Assembly (NCBI GenBank): GCA_017405645.1
Contig: JAFQZZ010000003.1
Span: 62,001-126,000, forward strand
From: Bacillota bacterium
Lineage (GTDB): Bacteria; Bacillota; Clostridia; Peptostreptococcales; Anaerovoracaceae
DNA length: 64,000 nt
Direction: 5' to 3'
Shown here: positions 51,756-61,552 of the stretch, one piece after another
How positions within the stretch are numbered: position 1 is the first letter of the stretch
Layout: the number at the start of each line of letters is the position of its first letter
The notes under the pieces: model-generated
Databases searched by the model: none
Seen by the model: only the letters and a program-made list of their open reading frames with translations
What the model was told of the DNA's origin: nothing
Translations under genes and position numbers: made by a program

Positions 51756-53327
51756 ATGAAACAGTATGCGAGTATTTTCAACGATGTGCTCGGGCCGGTC
51801 ATGAGCGGGCCTTCCAGCTCCCATACGGCAGCTTCCGTCCGGGTCGGGAAACTGGTTTCACAGATTCGACCGGAAAACCTGAAGCGATTCCTGGTAGAAT
51901 TCGACAAAGACGGTTCCCTGGCCCCAAGTTACAGGGAGTCCTGGGTGGATGTCGGATTGGCGGCGGGAATCCAGGGGATGCTTCCCGATGACAGGCGGCT
52001 GCAGGAAGCGCTTGCCCTGCTGAAAGATCAGGGGATTGATATGGAAATCCGAATCGGGTCTTTCCCGGGGGATCATCCCAATACGTACCGTATGACACTG
52101 GAGGGCGAATCGGAAACGGTTCGCGCAACGGCTCTCTCCGTGGGCGGCGGAATGGTGGAACTCATCGGAGTGAACGGGTTTGATGTATCCATTACCGGCG
52201 GATTTTACGAGACGCTGATCTTCACCCACTGCAGTTCGGAAATGATCAGCCTGGTGCAGGGGGGCGAACTGGGCAGCCTGATCCCTCTCCGGCACCAGAT
52301 CGATATCCAGTACGATGAAAGCCGGAAGACCGGGTTTTACGTGATCCGCACCGAAGAAGCCCTGGATGAGGAGACCCGGGAGGACCTGGAGGCCATGCCG
52401 GTGGTGGAACGGGTCTTTTTCCTGGAGCCGGTGCTGCCGGTGACCTCACAGCTGGAGCCCACGGTGCCTTTCCTGACGGCGGAAGAGCTGCTGGAAATGA
52501 CGGAGGACGAGGATCTGGAGATCTGGCAGGCGGCCGTTCGGTATGAGAGCGACCGGGGCGGCATGAGCGCGGAAGAGACCGTGGAGAAAATGAGGCGTCT
52601 GGCGGATATCATGCAGGAATCCCTGGACAGCGGACTGGCGGGAACCGAGTACGAGAAGCGGATCCTGGGGGCCCAGTCCCTGTACCTGGGGGACCCGCAG
52701 AAGCGGATGCGGCTGGTGCCGGACGACCTGACCAACGAGATCATCCGAAGCGTTTCTGCCCTGATGGAGGTAAAGAGTTCCATGGGGATTTTCGTAGCGG
52801 CGCCTACGGGCGGTTCCTGCGGGTGCGTGACGGGAACGATCCTGGCCGTAGCGAACCACCTGAAGCTGCCCCGGGAACAGGTGATAAAAGCGCTGTTTGC
52901 CGCGGGAATCATTGGTGTATTCCTGGCGGAAAGGGCCACCTTCGCGGCGGAGTTAGCCGGCTGTCAGGCGGAATGCGGCAGCGGCTCCGGCATGGCGGCG
53001 GCGGGACTGGTGCAGTTGATGGGAGGAACGGCGGAAGAGGCATGTAATGCAGCGTCTATGGCCCTTCAGAATGTCTTTGGGCTGACCTGCGATCCGGTGG
53101 CGATGGGAGTGGAAGCCCCCTGCCTGGGCAAGAACGTCATGAGCGGCGTCAATGCCCTGACCTGTGCCAATATGGCCATGGCGGGCTTCGACCCGGTTGT
53201 TCCCCTGGATCAGACGATCGATGCATTCAACGAAGTAGGACGGATGATTCCGGTCGAGCTCAGATATACAGGATTGGCAGGACTGACCTGCACCCAGGCT
53301 TCCCGGGAAGCAGAAAAGAAACTATAG
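51756..53327 (+). CDS. Iron-sulfur L-serine dehydratase, single-chain
   Basis: 523 residues. The beta-type N-terminal domain has GPSSSHTAASVRVG. The alpha domain has PTGGSCGCVTG, CQAECGSGSGMAAA and LTCDPVAMGVEAPC, whose Cys residues match the [4Fe-4S] ligands and catalytic-loop positions of the family. It deaminates L-serine to pyruvate and is oxygen-sensitive. The two domains are fused, whereas many Clostridia carry separate sdaAB and sdaAA. The start at 51756 has AAAGGTG upstream; earlier in-frame ATGs (51726, 51735) lie after the predicted transcription start and remain possible. Confidence 0.88.
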   Translation: MKQYASIFNDVLGPVMSGPSSSHTAASVRVGKLVSQIRPENLKRFLVEFDKDGSLAPSYRESWVDVGLAAGIQGMLPDDRRLQEALALLKDQGIDMEIRIGSFPGDHPNTYRMTLEGESETVRATALSVGGGMVELIGVNGFDVSITGGFYETLIFTHCSSEMISLVQGGELGSLIPLRHQIDIQYDESRKTGFYVIRTEEALDEETREDLEAMPVVERVFFLEPVLPVTSQLEPTVPFLTAEELLEMTEDEDLEIWQAAVRYESDRGGMSAEETVEKMRRLADIMQESLDSGLAGTEYEKRILGAQSLYLGDPQKRMRLVPDDLTNEIIRSVSALMEVKSSMGIFVAAPTGGSCGCVTGTILAVANHLKLPREQVIKALFAAGIIGVFLAERATFAAELAGCQAECGSGSGMAAAGLVQLMGGTAEEACNAASMALQNVFGLTCDPVAMGVEAPCLGKNVMSGVNALTCANMAMAGFDPVVPLDQTIDAFNEVGRMIPVELRYTGLAGLTCTQASREAEKKL

Positions 53328-53354
53328 AAGCAGTATCAGCAACGGAGGTTTGTT

Positions 53355-55550
53355 ATGAGAATAAAAAAGAGTTCAGGCCTGCTGGCGGCGGTCACCGCCC
53401 TGATGATGGCAGTGACGCTGATGCCGGGCCTTGCCTTTGCCGAAAACGGTGAGACGGCAGTGCCGGAAGGACCGGAAAACGGGATCCCGCTGATCATCAT
53501 CAACGTGGAGGAACAGGAGCTCCTTCCGGATGACAAAGGCAATCTGTACGGAAGCATAGCAAACATGAATGCCAGCCCGGATCACAGTGTGCGGTGCAGG
53601 GGCACCGTTGACATCCTGGTGCCGGAGGGCTACCAGAGCATTTACGGCGGGGAAGCCTCCTCTCTGGAAGGCCTGACGCTCAGCTATATCCGCGGCAGAG
53701 GCAACTCAACATGGGGATTTGCCGAAAAGAAACCCTATAAGATCAAATTTGACAAGAAGCAGGATCTTTTCGGCATGGGAGCCGACAAGGAATGGGCGTT
53801 GATGGCCAATGCCTGGGACGTCACCTTCATGAAAAACCGAATCACCAGCTGGCTGGGGGAAGAGATGGGCATGCCCTATACGCCCCGGATGATCCCCGTG
53901 GATGTGGTGATGAAGGGCAGTTACGGCAGCACGCAGTATCTTGGGAGCTATTGCCTGAGCGAACTGGTGGCCACAGGGAAGAGCCGGGTCGATATCGCGG
54001 ATCTGGACAAAGACACGGAGTCGGAAGCGGAAGGGGACGACCCGAACGTCACCGGCGGCTATCTGATCTCCTTTTACAATGAAATGCAGGATGACGACGT
54101 GCCGCGTAACTCCCTTTTCCGGACCCCCGATGCCCGGGAATTCTTTACCCGTTCCCCGGAATACGAGGGGGAGGATGAAAGCTCGCTGACGGAAGGACAG
54201 AAAAAGCAGCGCAGTTACCTGAGCGGTTATCTGGAAGAACTGGAAGGCCTGATCCTGGAACCCGAGCAGATCGATTCCGCCACGCATGAAAAAATCGAAG
54301 CGATGATGGACCTGGAGTCCCTGGCGGATTACTGGCTGATCCAGGAATTCTCAAAAAATGGGGACGCTTTTTGCACCTCCAGCACCTACCTGTACAAGGA
54401 CCGGAACGGCAAACTGTGCTGGGGCCCCCTGTGGGACTTCGACCTGGCCTGGGGACAGCAGGACGACCTGATGAGCCTGGAGGAATACAGTCCCATCGCC
54501 GACGGCTTCAATAATACGGAAATGAAATGGATCGACGCGCTCCGGGAAAAGGATCCTCAGTTTGGGGAGCTGCTGCTGAGCCGGTGGGAAATCATGGACC
54601 GGAAACTGCAGGAGATGACCAAAAAGAACGGAGTGATCGACCGGTTCCGTAAGGAAACAGAAGAGTCCCGGAAGGACGACGTCCTGCTGTGGCCTCCGGA
54701 AATCGAAGGGGAGAAGGTTTCGCTGGATTACGACCTGATCCTGGAGAAACTGAAGAAGTGGATCGACTGCAGGCGGGACTGGTTCAATGAACACCTGGAC
54801 GAGATCACCAAGGTCAACGTCACGATCAGTTATAAGGTGGATGGGGAGATCATTGAAAAGGAAACCGTTCGAAGAGGCGGCGCGTTTTACATGACCCCGG
54901 ATGATGTGGAAAAGGAAGGCATGTATCTGACCGGATGGTACACGGAGGAAGGCCATGAGTCCATCGATGACTACCGCGCCGATGAAGACACCGTTTTTGT
55001 AGCGGAATTCCATCCCTGCCGTTTTGCCGACGTGCAGGATCCGGACCGGTATTTTTTCAAGCCGGTTTACTGGGCGGTGGAGGAGGAAATTACCAACGGA
55101 ACGACGGAGACCACCTTCTCGCCGGATGCGTCCTGTACCCGGGGGCAGATCGTCACCTTCCTGTGGAGAGCCATGGATTCGCCGGAGCCCGAATCCACGG
55201 AGAATCCTTTCAGCGATGTGAAGGAGGACAGTTATTTCTATAAAGCGGTGCTGTGGGCCGTGGAGAATAAGATCACCACGGGAACCGGCGCTGATACCTT
55301 CTCGCCGGATGCAGCCTGCACCCGGGCCCAGGTAGTGACCTTCCTGCATCGGTGCCAGGGCATAGAGGACGTCTGGAAGGAGGAGTGTCCTTTCAGCGAT
55401 GTGAAGGAAGACAGTTATTACTATGATTCGGTGCTGTGGGCGACGGGCACCGGCATCACCGAGGGAACGAGCGAAACCACCTTCTCCCCGGATCAGACCT
55501 GTACCCGGGGGCAGATCGTCACCTTCTTATATCGGACCTTCGCCTATTAA
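53355..55550 (+). CDS. Secreted CotH-kinase-family protein with SLH anchor
   Basis: 731 residues. Signal peptide about 1-29 (ends LAFA). The CotH-like kinase domain (about 60-490) shows YIRGRGNSTWGFAEKKPYKIKF, KEWALMANAWD, a Lys-containing YLGSYCLSELV and GPLWDFDLAWG with the metal-binding Asp pair. An InlB/Flg_new-like module (about 495-555; TGWYTEEG) and three SLH repeats (about 555-731; TNGTTETTFSPDASCTRGQIVTFLWRA) follow. CotH proteins are atypical extracellular or spore-coat protein kinases. Here one would be fixed to the cell surface. The kinase activity is by family and has not been shown. GGAGG supports the start. Confidence 0.86.
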   Translation: MRIKKSSGLLAAVTALMMAVTLMPGLAFAENGETAVPEGPENGIPLIIINVEEQELLPDDKGNLYGSIANMNASPDHSVRCRGTVDILVPEGYQSIYGGEASSLEGLTLSYIRGRGNSTWGFAEKKPYKIKFDKKQDLFGMGADKEWALMANAWDVTFMKNRITSWLGEEMGMPYTPRMIPVDVVMKGSYGSTQYLGSYCLSELVATGKSRVDIADLDKDTESEAEGDDPNVTGGYLISFYNEMQDDDVPRNSLFRTPDAREFFTRSPEYEGEDESSLTEGQKKQRSYLSGYLEELEGLILEPEQIDSATHEKIEAMMDLESLADYWLIQEFSKNGDAFCTSSTYLYKDRNGKLCWGPLWDFDLAWGQQDDLMSLEEYSPIADGFNNTEMKWIDALREKDPQFGELLLSRWEIMDRKLQEMTKKNGVIDRFRKETEESRKDDVLLWPPEIEGEKVSLDYDLILEKLKKWIDCRRDWFNEHLDEITKVNVTISYKVDGEIIEKETVRRGGAFYMTPDDVEKEGMYLTGWYTEEGHESIDDYRADEDTVFVAEFHPCRFADVQDPDRYFFKPVYWAVEEEITNGTTETTFSPDASCTRGQIVTFLWRAMDSPEPESTENPFSDVKEDSYFYKAVLWAVENKITTGTGADTFSPDAACTRAQVVTFLHRCQGIEDVWKEECPFSDVKEDSYYYDSVLWATGTGITEGTSETTFSPDQTCTRGQIVTFLYRTFAY

Positions 55551-55565
55551 TCCCGGAACACTTCG

Positions 55566-55617
55566 AAAAAAGTCCCGTAAACGCGGTCTGCGGTTACGGG
55601 ACTCATTGTTTTTTGAT
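55566..55617. terminator. Bidirectional terminator between the CotH/SLH gene and the ACT gene
   Basis: AGTCCCGTAA/TTACGGGACT with a 12-nt loop. The minus strand has an excellent TTTTTTC tail and the plus strand a GTTTTTTG tail slightly further out. Confidence 0.85.
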
Positions 55618-55618
55618 A

Positions 55619-56023
55619 CTATTCCAGTGCGCCGGCGTCTTCCAGCGCCTTCAGGGCTTCATCGTTGTCCGGCACCCGGAACACGATGTTGGCCTTGCCT
55701 TCTTCCTTGGAGAAGAACGCGTAGCAGTAATCGAAGCTGATCTGGGCTTCGTTCAGGGCCGCCAGGGCTTTCCGCATGGCGCCCGGACGGTCCGGGATCA
55801 CTACGGACAGGACTTCCGTGATCGCGCAGGAGTGCCCCGCTTTTTTCAGCAGGTCCACGGCTTTGTCCGGATCATCCACGATCATCCGAAGGAGACCGTA
55901 GTCCTCGGTATCGGCGATGCACAGGGCCTGCAGGTCGATGTTGTTCTCGCCCAGGACCTGGATGTAGTCCAGGAGCTGGCCCGGTTTATTCTCTAAATAA
56001 GCAGAGATCTGTTTCTGGATCAT
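55619..56023 (-). CDS. Tandem ACT-domain protein
   Basis: 134 residues: two ACT domains (about 1-66 with ENKPGQLLDYIQVLGENNIDLQALCI split over the first strand and helix, and about 70-134 with VIPDRPGAMRKALAALNEAQISF). ACT domains usually bind amino acids. Two-ACT proteins of this kind typically sit beside phenylacetate-CoA ligase genes in anaerobes, as here, and may sense an aromatic amino acid (inference). It lies 27 nt after paaK, with AGAGGAGG upstream. Confidence 0.9.
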   Translation of the reverse strand: MIQKQISAYLENKPGQLLDYIQVLGENNIDLQALCIADTEDYGLLRMIVDDPDKAVDLLKKAGHSCAITEVLSVVIPDRPGAMRKALAALNEAQISFDYCYAFFSKEEGKANIVFRVPDNDEALKALEDAGALE

Positions 56024-56050
56024 TACTCTATACCTCCTCTATTCACCATA

Positions 56051-57352
56051 TCAATACAGTTTCCGTTTGTCAATAACGCGGACGGCTTTGCCTTCACTGC
56101 GCTCGATGGATTTGGGCTCGACGAGACGTACCTTCGCCACGATGCCCAGCATGGACTTCAGGGAGGATACGATCTGTTTTTCCCTTCTGGAGATGGCCGC
56201 CACGGTATCTCCGAAGAGATCTTCCGGCATTTCCACCAATACATCGAAGGTATCGCTGCTGCCCACCCGGTCCACGATGATCTGGTAATTCGGAGTCAGG
56301 CCTTCGTTCAGGAGAACGGTCTCGATCTGGGACGGGAAGACGTTGACGCCCTTGATGATGAGCATGTCGTCGGAACGGCCCATGGGCTTGCTCATCCGGA
56401 TGTGGGTCCGGCCGCAGGAGCATTCTTCCGGGTTCAGGACGCAGATGTCCTTGGTGCGGTAGCGGATCAGCGGGAAAGCTTCCTTGTCCAGGCAGGTGAA
56501 CACCAGTTCGCCCTTGGAGCCTTCCGGCAGGACTTCCCCGGTATCCGGATCGATGGTTTCAATATAGAAATGGTCCTCGTTGATATGCATGCCGGCCTGC
56601 TCTTCGCACTCGAAAGCCACGCCGGGGCCGCTGATTTCGGTAAGGCCGTAAATATCGTAGGCTTTCAGCTGCAGTTTGTCTTCGATGTCCCGGCGCATTT
56701 CTTCCGTCCAGGCTTCCGCGCCGAAGATCCCTGCCCGCAGTTTCAGCCGGTCTCTGACGCCCCGCTCGATGGCGGATTCCCCCAGGAAGGAGGCGTAGGA
56801 AGGGGTGCAGCAGAGGACCGTGGCCTGCATGTCTTCCATGAACTGCAGCTGACGGTCGGTGTTGCCGGAGGACATGGGCACCGTCAGCGCGCCCAGTTTG
56901 TGGGCCCCGTCGTTCAGGCCGGCGCCGCCGGTGAACAGTCCGTAGCCGTAGCAGACCTGCACCACGTCGTCTTCACTGCCGCCGGTAGCGACGATGGCCC
57001 GGGCGGTGCAGTCGGACCACAGATCCAGGTCGTTCTGGGTGTAGTACGCCACCACACGCTTGCCGGTGGTGCCGGAGGTGGAGTGGATCCGCACCACATC
57101 CTTTTTCGGCACGGCCAGAAGACCGTCCGGATACGCTTCCCGCAGGTCATCCTTGGTCAGGAAGGGGAGCTTGGAGATATCGGCAATGCTTTGGATCTCG
57201 TCGGGATTTACGCCGGCCGCATCGACCTTTGCCTTGTAGTAAGGAACGCTTTCATAGACCCGGCGGAACTGCTTCACGAACAGGTCGTTCTGGATCTCCT
57301 TGATTTGTTCTCTCGGCATCGTTTCGATTTCCGGCTGGAAATACTTTTTCAT
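56051..57352 (-). CDS. paaK: Phenylacetate-CoA ligase family enzyme
   Basis: 433 residues of the adenylate-forming superfamily. P-loop HSTSGTTGKR, then YGLTEISGPG and the hinge SDDMLIIKGVNVFPSQIE. It should activate an aryl-acetate (phenylacetate, or indoleacetate-like) with ATP and CoA, probably in anaerobic aromatic amino-acid metabolism. Substrate specificity cannot be read. The start at 57352 (MKKYFQPEIETMPRE) matches the family and has GGTGAG upstream; the frame is open 15 codons further back into the leader. Expression is likely controlled by the leader RNA upstream. Confidence 0.9.
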   Translation of the reverse strand: MKKYFQPEIETMPREQIKEIQNDLFVKQFRRVYESVPYYKAKVDAAGVNPDEIQSIADISKLPFLTKDDLREAYPDGLLAVPKKDVVRIHSTSGTTGKRVVAYYTQNDLDLWSDCTARAIVATGGSEDDVVQVCYGYGLFTGGAGLNDGAHKLGALTVPMSSGNTDRQLQFMEDMQATVLCCTPSYASFLGESAIERGVRDRLKLRAGIFGAEAWTEEMRRDIEDKLQLKAYDIYGLTEISGPGVAFECEEQAGMHINEDHFYIETIDPDTGEVLPEGSKGELVFTCLDKEAFPLIRYRTKDICVLNPEECSCGRTHIRMSKPMGRSDDMLIIKGVNVFPSQIETVLLNEGLTPNYQIIVDRVGSSDTFDVLVEMPEDLFGDTVAAISRREKQIVSSLKSMLGIVAKVRLVEPKSIERSEGKAVRVIDKRKLY

Positions 57353-57381
57353 TTTTCTCACCACTTTCTCTTTCATTCCTA

Positions 57382-57437
57382 ATAAAAAAACATCCACGGT
57401 CTACTTTTTCCTCAAACCTAAAGTAGCGGTGGATGTT
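57382..57437 (-). terminator. Terminator upstream of paaK (attenuator)
   Basis: On the minus strand AACATCCAC plus CTACTTT pair with AAAGTAG plus GTGGATGTT (small internal loop), followed by a run of seven T residues. It precedes paaK by about 30 nt. Confidence 0.85.
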
Positions 57438-57571
57438 GTTTTATCGATTCTGATGTGCTGTTCAGTCTCAGATAATGCAACGATCCATCGCTCCTGTAAA
57501 GCTAAAGCTGAAGATATTCAGTTTTCCGATGGGCCGTTTAAGCATTTTTCTTTCCTGACTTTCTACAGATT
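57382..57571 (-). ncRNA. Structured leader of paaK-ACT with riboswitch-like switch
   Basis: About 190 nt between the promoter (57578-57606) and a terminator just before paaK. Seen on the minus strand: CUGAA-UAUC-UUCAG hairpin; CCAUCG (57527-57532) pairing with CGAUGG (57485-57490); and GCGAUGGAUCGUU (57479-57491), which can instead pair with AACAUCCACCGC, the 5' arm of the terminator (one mismatch and one bulge). CUGUAGAAAG near the 5' end can also pair with CUUUACAG. The two pairings of CGAUGG are mutually exclusive, so termination should be conditional. No T-box or other known riboswitch motif was recognised. The ligand is unknown. Confidence 0.6.
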
Positions 57572-57577
57572 TTGTTC

Positions 57578-57606
57578 AGTTTACTGCAACTTTCTCCGCT
57601 TGTCAA
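57578..57606 (-). promoter_or_regulatory. Promoter of the paaK-ACT operon
   Basis: On the minus strand TTGACA (57601-57606), a 17-nt spacer and TAAACT (57578-57583). Confidence 0.65.
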
Positions 57607-57728
57607 GGGGGATAGAGGGAAAAAACGAAAAGATTCTTTTCACATGAGAAAAAAGTCCGGCTTTCCATCTGCAGAAAAATATGATAAATTTATCCTGTGC
57701 AGGACGCACAGAATCAGGAGGTCAAAAA

Positions 57729-58535
57729 ATGAGATTAGTTGTGAAGGTGGGAACGTCCACCCTGGCCCATTCCACTGGGCGGCTGAACATCAAACGCGTG
57801 GAGCATTTATGCAAAGTACTGAGCGACATCAAGAATTCCGGCGTGGAGCTGGTATTCGTCACATCCGGTGCCATCGGCGTCGGACAAGGCAAGTTATCCA
57901 TGAAAGAACGTCCTTCTGATCTCCCGACGACCCAGGCTGCTGCGGCGGTGGGGCAGTGCGAACTGATGTACACTTACGACAAACTCTTCGGCGTCTACAA
58001 CCACACCGTGGCCCAGGTACTGGTCACGGCGGACGACATCGAGGATGAAAACCGGAAAGACAACTTCATGAACACCATGCTGCGGCTGCTGCAGCTGGAC
58101 GTGATCCCGGTGATCAACGAGAACGACTCCGTCAGCGCCCATGAATGCGTGATCGGGGACAACGACACCCTTTCCGGCATCGTGGCGGCGGCGGTGGGCG
58201 CGGATCTGCTGATCATCCTGTCGGACGTGCAGGGGCTCTACGATTCCAATCCCTTCAACAACCCGGATGCAAAGCTGCTGCGGGTAGTGGAGAAGATCGG
58301 ACCGGAGCATTTCGCGGCGGCCGAGGGGACCGTGTCGAAACTGGGTACCGGCGGAATGGTGACGAAGCTCATGGCCGCCGAGATCGCGGTGGCGGCGGGC
58401 TGCGACATGGTCATCGCCAACGGCATGAACCCGGACGTTTTATACGATATTCTGGAAGGCAAAGAGGTGGGAACGAAATTCCTGTCCGTCCGGCAGAACA
58501 TAAACAGAGAGGATAATTATGGTTACAACGAATGA
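57729..58535 (+). CDS. proB: Glutamate 5-kinase without PUA domain
   Basis: 268 residues: an amino-acid kinase domain with [44 protein letters not shown] and GTGGMVTK. The C-terminal PUA domain found in E. coli is missing, a common short form in Firmicutes. It phosphorylates glutamate in proline synthesis. The start at 57729 has AGGAGG 7 nt upstream. It overlaps proA by 17 nt. The ~370-nt gap before it holds the opposing paaK leader and no further gene. Confidence 0.95.
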   Translation: MRLVVKVGTSTLAHSTGRLNIKRVEHLCKVLSDIKNSGVELVFVTSGAIGVGQGKLSMKERPSDLPTTQAAAAVGQCELMYTYDKLFGVYNHTVAQVLVTADDIEDENRKDNFMNTMLRLLQLDVIPVINENDSVSAHECVIGDNDTLSGIVAAAVGADLLIILSDVQGLYDSNPFNNPDAKLLRVVEKIGPEHFAAAEGTVSKLGTGGMVTKLMAAEIAVAAGCDMVIANGMNPDVLYDILEGKEVGTKFLSVRQNINREDNYGYNE

Positions 58536-59736
58536 AATCATGAGGCGGGCAAAGGCGGCGGCGCCGTCCCTGGCCGTGATCAGCGCAGATAAAAAGAACG
58601 AAGCCATCGAAGCCATGGCAGCGGAACTCCTGGCGGCGAAAGAGGAGATCCTGAAGGCCAATGCCAAAGACGTGGAGGCTTCCCGGGGAGCGATCTCCGA
58701 CGTGATGATCGACCGGCTGACCCTGACGGAGAAGCGGATCGAGGACATGGCCAAAGGAATGAGAGACGTGGCAGCCCTGCCGGATCCGGTGGGGAAGGTG
58801 CTGCGGGAGCATACCCTGCCCAACGGGCTGGTGGTCCGGAAGACCTCCGTGCCCCTGGGGGTCATCGCCATCATTTACGAGAGCCGGCCCAACGTGACGT
58901 CAGACGCGGCGGTGCTGGCTCTGAAGAGCGGGAACGCCTGCATCCTGAGGGGCGGGAAGGAAGCCTTCCATTCCGCCGACGCCATCGTTGGCGCCCTGCA
59001 GCAGGGTCTGGAGAAGGCCGGACTGTCCCGGGACCTGGTGCAGCTGGTCCAGGATACCACCCGCCAGAGCGCGAACGAACTGATGAACGGCGTCGGACTC
59101 ATCGACCTGCTGATCCCCAGAGGGGGCAAGGGCCTGATCCAGTCCTGCGTGGACAATGCGAAGGTGCCCTGCATCCAGACCGGCACCGGGATATGCCACA
59201 TTTACGTGGATGAGACCGCGGACCTGGAAAAGGCCATCAATATCGTGGAAAATGCCAAGACCAGCCGGCCTTCCGTCTGCAACGCGGCGGAGGTCTGCCT
59301 GGTGCACGAAGCGGTGGCGGATGATTTCATGAAGCTGATGAAGCAGCGGCTGGTGGAGGACCGGCAGGCCAGGGGCGAGACCCCGGTGACCTTCCGGGAC
59401 GATGAGTTCTCCACGGAATTCCTGGACTTCATCATGGCGGTGAAGACCGTGGATTCCGTGCAGGAGGCGGTGGAGCACATCGCCCGGTTTTCCACGGGCC
59501 ACAGCGAAGCCATCATTACGGAAACCCCGGAAAACGCGGACTATTTCGTGAAGATGGTGGACAGCGCGGCGGTTTACGTGAACGCCTCCACCCGGTTCAC
59601 CGACGGCGGGGAATTCGGCCTGGGCTGCGAGATGGGGATCTCCACCCAGAAGCTCCACGCCCGGGGACCCATGGGACTGGAGGAACTCACTTCCTATAAA
59701 TACATCGTTTACGGAAACGGACAGGTGCGGGTATGA
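58519..59736 (+). CDS. proA: Gamma-glutamyl phosphate reductase
   Basis: 405 residues of the aldehyde-dehydrogenase fold. Key segments are [18 protein letters not shown] [33 protein letters not shown] and the catalytic Cys in [11 protein letters not shown], with a C-terminal [11 protein letters not shown]. It makes glutamate semialdehyde for proline. It overlaps proB and, by 4 nt, maf. Confidence 0.96.
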   Translation: MVTTNEIMRRAKAAAPSLAVISADKKNEAIEAMAAELLAAKEEILKANAKDVEASRGAISDVMIDRLTLTEKRIEDMAKGMRDVAALPDPVGKVLREHTLPNGLVVRKTSVPLGVIAIIYESRPNVTSDAAVLALKSGNACILRGGKEAFHSADAIVGALQQGLEKAGLSRDLVQLVQDTTRQSANELMNGVGLIDLLIPRGGKGLIQSCVDNAKVPCIQTGTGICHIYVDETADLEKAINIVENAKTSRPSVCNAAEVCLVHEAVADDFMKLMKQRLVEDRQARGETPVTFRDDEFSTEFLDFIMAVKTVDSVQEAVEHIARFSTGHSEAIITETPENADYFVKMVDSAAVYVNASTRFTDGGEFGLGCEMGISTQKLHARGPMGLEELTSYKYIVYGNGQVRV

Positions 59737-60338
59737 AGGACGAGAAATGGATCCTGGCTTCCGGGTCTCCGCGGCGGCTTGAAATGTTCGAAGAACACGG
59801 TTTGGACTTCACTGTGATGCCGGCGGACGTGGAAGAAGACCTGCGGGAGGGCATCAAAGCGAAAGACGCTGTGATGTTTCTGGCCCTCAAAAAGGCCCTG
59901 TATACGGAGAAGAAGCTCCTGGCGGGAAAGGACGGGGAATACGCCCCGCTGTTTGAGGAACGGCCGCCGGTGATCGTGGCGGCGGATACGGTGGTGGCTT
60001 TCCGGGACGAGATCCTGGGCAAGCCCGCGGACCTGCCGGACGCCCACCGGATGCTGACGGAGATGAACGGGCAGACCCACCAGGTCTACACAGGCGTGGC
60101 CATCGTCCGGGCCGGGACGGCGGAGAAAAAGGTCTTTGCCGAATGCTCGGAGGTGGAGTTCATGGATGTATCCGACGAAGACATCCGGGCCTACGTGGAC
60201 AGCGGCGAGCCGCTGTACAAGGCCGGGTCCTACGCCATCCAGGGCAGTTACGGAAAGTATGTGAAAGACTTCCGGGGCTCGAAGGCCAACATCATCGGCT
60301 TTCCCTGGGAACGGTTTGAAGAAGAAATGAGCAAATAA
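59733..60338 (+). CDS. maf: Maf-like nucleotide pyrophosphatase
   Basis: 201 residues. The Maf signatures are [11 protein letters not shown] at the N-terminus, [10 protein letters not shown] and the C-terminal [19 protein letters not shown]. Maf proteins hydrolyse modified or non-canonical NTPs and slow septum formation when overproduced. It is the last gene of the proBA-maf operon (ATGA overlap with proA). Confidence 0.93.
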   Translation: MKDEKWILASGSPRRLEMFEEHGLDFTVMPADVEEDLREGIKAKDAVMFLALKKALYTEKKLLAGKDGEYAPLFEERPPVIVAADTVVAFRDEILGKPADLPDAHRMLTEMNGQTHQVYTGVAIVRAGTAEKKVFAECSEVEFMDVSDEDIRAYVDSGEPLYKAGSYAIQGSYGKYVKDFRGSKANIIGFPWERFEEEMSK

Positions 60339-60371
60339 AAAAACGCAGAGACGTTCGTCTCTGCGTTTTTC
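60339..60371. terminator. Bidirectional terminator between maf and sppA
   Basis: AACGCAGAGAC/GTCTCTGCGTT with a GTTC loop, an A-rich left flank and a TTTTT right flank. It lies between converging genes. Confidence 0.9.
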
Positions 60372-60378
60372 ATTCGAT

Positions 60379-61482
60379 TCACTGATTCAGCAGGTACATC
60401 GGCTTCAGTTCATTCTGTTCCGCCAGCTTCAGCAAAGCGGCCAGATCCTGGTCCGAGCTGTTCAGGGTCTTTTCCTGTGTCAGCGCCTCCAGGAACATGC
60501 CGATCAGGGAGGTCTCCGGGTAATACTGGTATTCGTAGACCTGGTCGGTGGGAAGGCCGGCCTCGTCGCAGATGTCGGTGATGGCGTCGTTGTAGGAGCA
60601 GACCTCATCGATCAGTCCCACGTCCTTCGCCTGCTGGGCGGAGTAGATCCGGCCGTCCGCCAGTTCCTTTACCTTCGCAATGTCCATGTGCCGTTCCTCG
60701 GCCACGATGCCGGTGAACTGGTCGTAGGCTTCGTCGATCAGGGACTGGAAGATGGCCCGCTGCTCGTCGGTCATGGGTTCGTACATGCTCCCCATGGCTT
60801 TGTTGGGGCCGGAGGTGATGGTGTTGGTCTTCACATTGTAATCCTCCAGCAGTCCGGAAATGTCGAGCATGGTCCCGAAGGTGACGCCGATGGAGCCGGT
60901 GGTGGTGTTGCGGTTGGCGTAGATCTTGTCTGCCGCGCAGGACAGGTAGTAGCCGCCGGAAGCGCACATGGATCCCATTACCGCATAGACCGGGTTGCCG
61001 GTGGTTTCTTTGTATTCCATCAGTTTCAGGTAGACCTCGTCCGTTTCATACACGCTGCCGCCGGGGGTGTCCAGGTAGAGGACGATCCCCTTGTTGGCCG
61101 GGTTGTATTCCATGTCGTCGATCTGTTCCAGGATCCAGTCCTGATCGTAGTAGGAAGGCTGGAGATAGGTGCCGGAGCCGCCGATCTCGTCCTGGATGTC
61201 GATCAGGCCGATGTAATCCTTCGTGGTGTCATAATCGTAGTCCGCCGCGCTGCTGCTCCAGGGATTGTAGGAATCCACGGTGTTTTTCAGTGCCAGCCCG
61301 CCGATTAGCAGCAGGGCCAGCGCTACGCCCAGGACGATCAGGAAGATGATCAGCCCCTTGTGGCCCTTCTTCTGCGGCACCGCCGCCGCCCCCTGAGAAT
61401 CGCTGTAGGCGCTCCGGTACTGCGCCCACCGGTCCTCCTGATTCGCTGCGTTGAATTCATTTCTATTCTCATTGTTATCCAT
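60379..61482 (-). CDS. sppA: SppA-type signal peptide peptidase (S49)
   Basis: 367 residues. A charged cytoplasmic N-terminus is followed by one membrane helix (about 44-66). The S49 domain has the nucleophile Ser175 (MCASGGYYL) and the general-base Lys228 (GPNKAMGS), 53 residues apart as in Bacillus SppA. TPGGSVYETDEVY and TTTGSIGV are also typical. It degrades leftover signal peptides in the membrane. The start follows GGAGG. It has the short single-domain form. Confidence 0.93.
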   Translation of the reverse strand: MDNNENRNEFNAANQEDRWAQYRSAYSDSQGAAAVPQKKGHKGLIIFLIVLGVALALLLIGGLALKNTVDSYNPWSSSAADYDYDTTKDYIGLIDIQDEIGGSGTYLQPSYYDQDWILEQIDDMEYNPANKGIVLYLDTPGGSVYETDEVYLKLMEYKETTGNPVYAVMGSMCASGGYYLSCAADKIYANRNTTTGSIGVTFGTMLDISGLLEDYNVKTNTITSGPNKAMGSMYEPMTDEQRAIFQSLIDEAYDQFTGIVAEERHMDIAKVKELADGRIYSAQQAKDVGLIDEVCSYNDAITDICDEAGLPTDQVYEYQYYPETSLIGMFLEALTQEKTLNSSDQDLAALLKLAEQNELKPMYLLNQ

Positions 61483-61523
61483 TTTATTTCCTCCGTTGAA
61501 TGGTTGTTGTTTTTGGTGGATTC

Positions 61524-61552
61524 ATTATACCAAACATTTTTGTTGACATCAA
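61524..61552 (-). promoter_or_regulatory. Promoter of sppA
   Basis: On the minus strand TTGATG (61547-61552), a 17-nt spacer and TATAAT (61524-61529), with TGG before the -10. Its -35 overlaps that of the divergent promoter. Confidence 0.7.

Noticed and set aside
57382..57571. T-box leader before paaK
   Set aside because: No AGGGUGGNACCGCG-type T-box sequence or typical Stem I elements were found in the leader. The GGTGG seen in this region is on the opposite strand.
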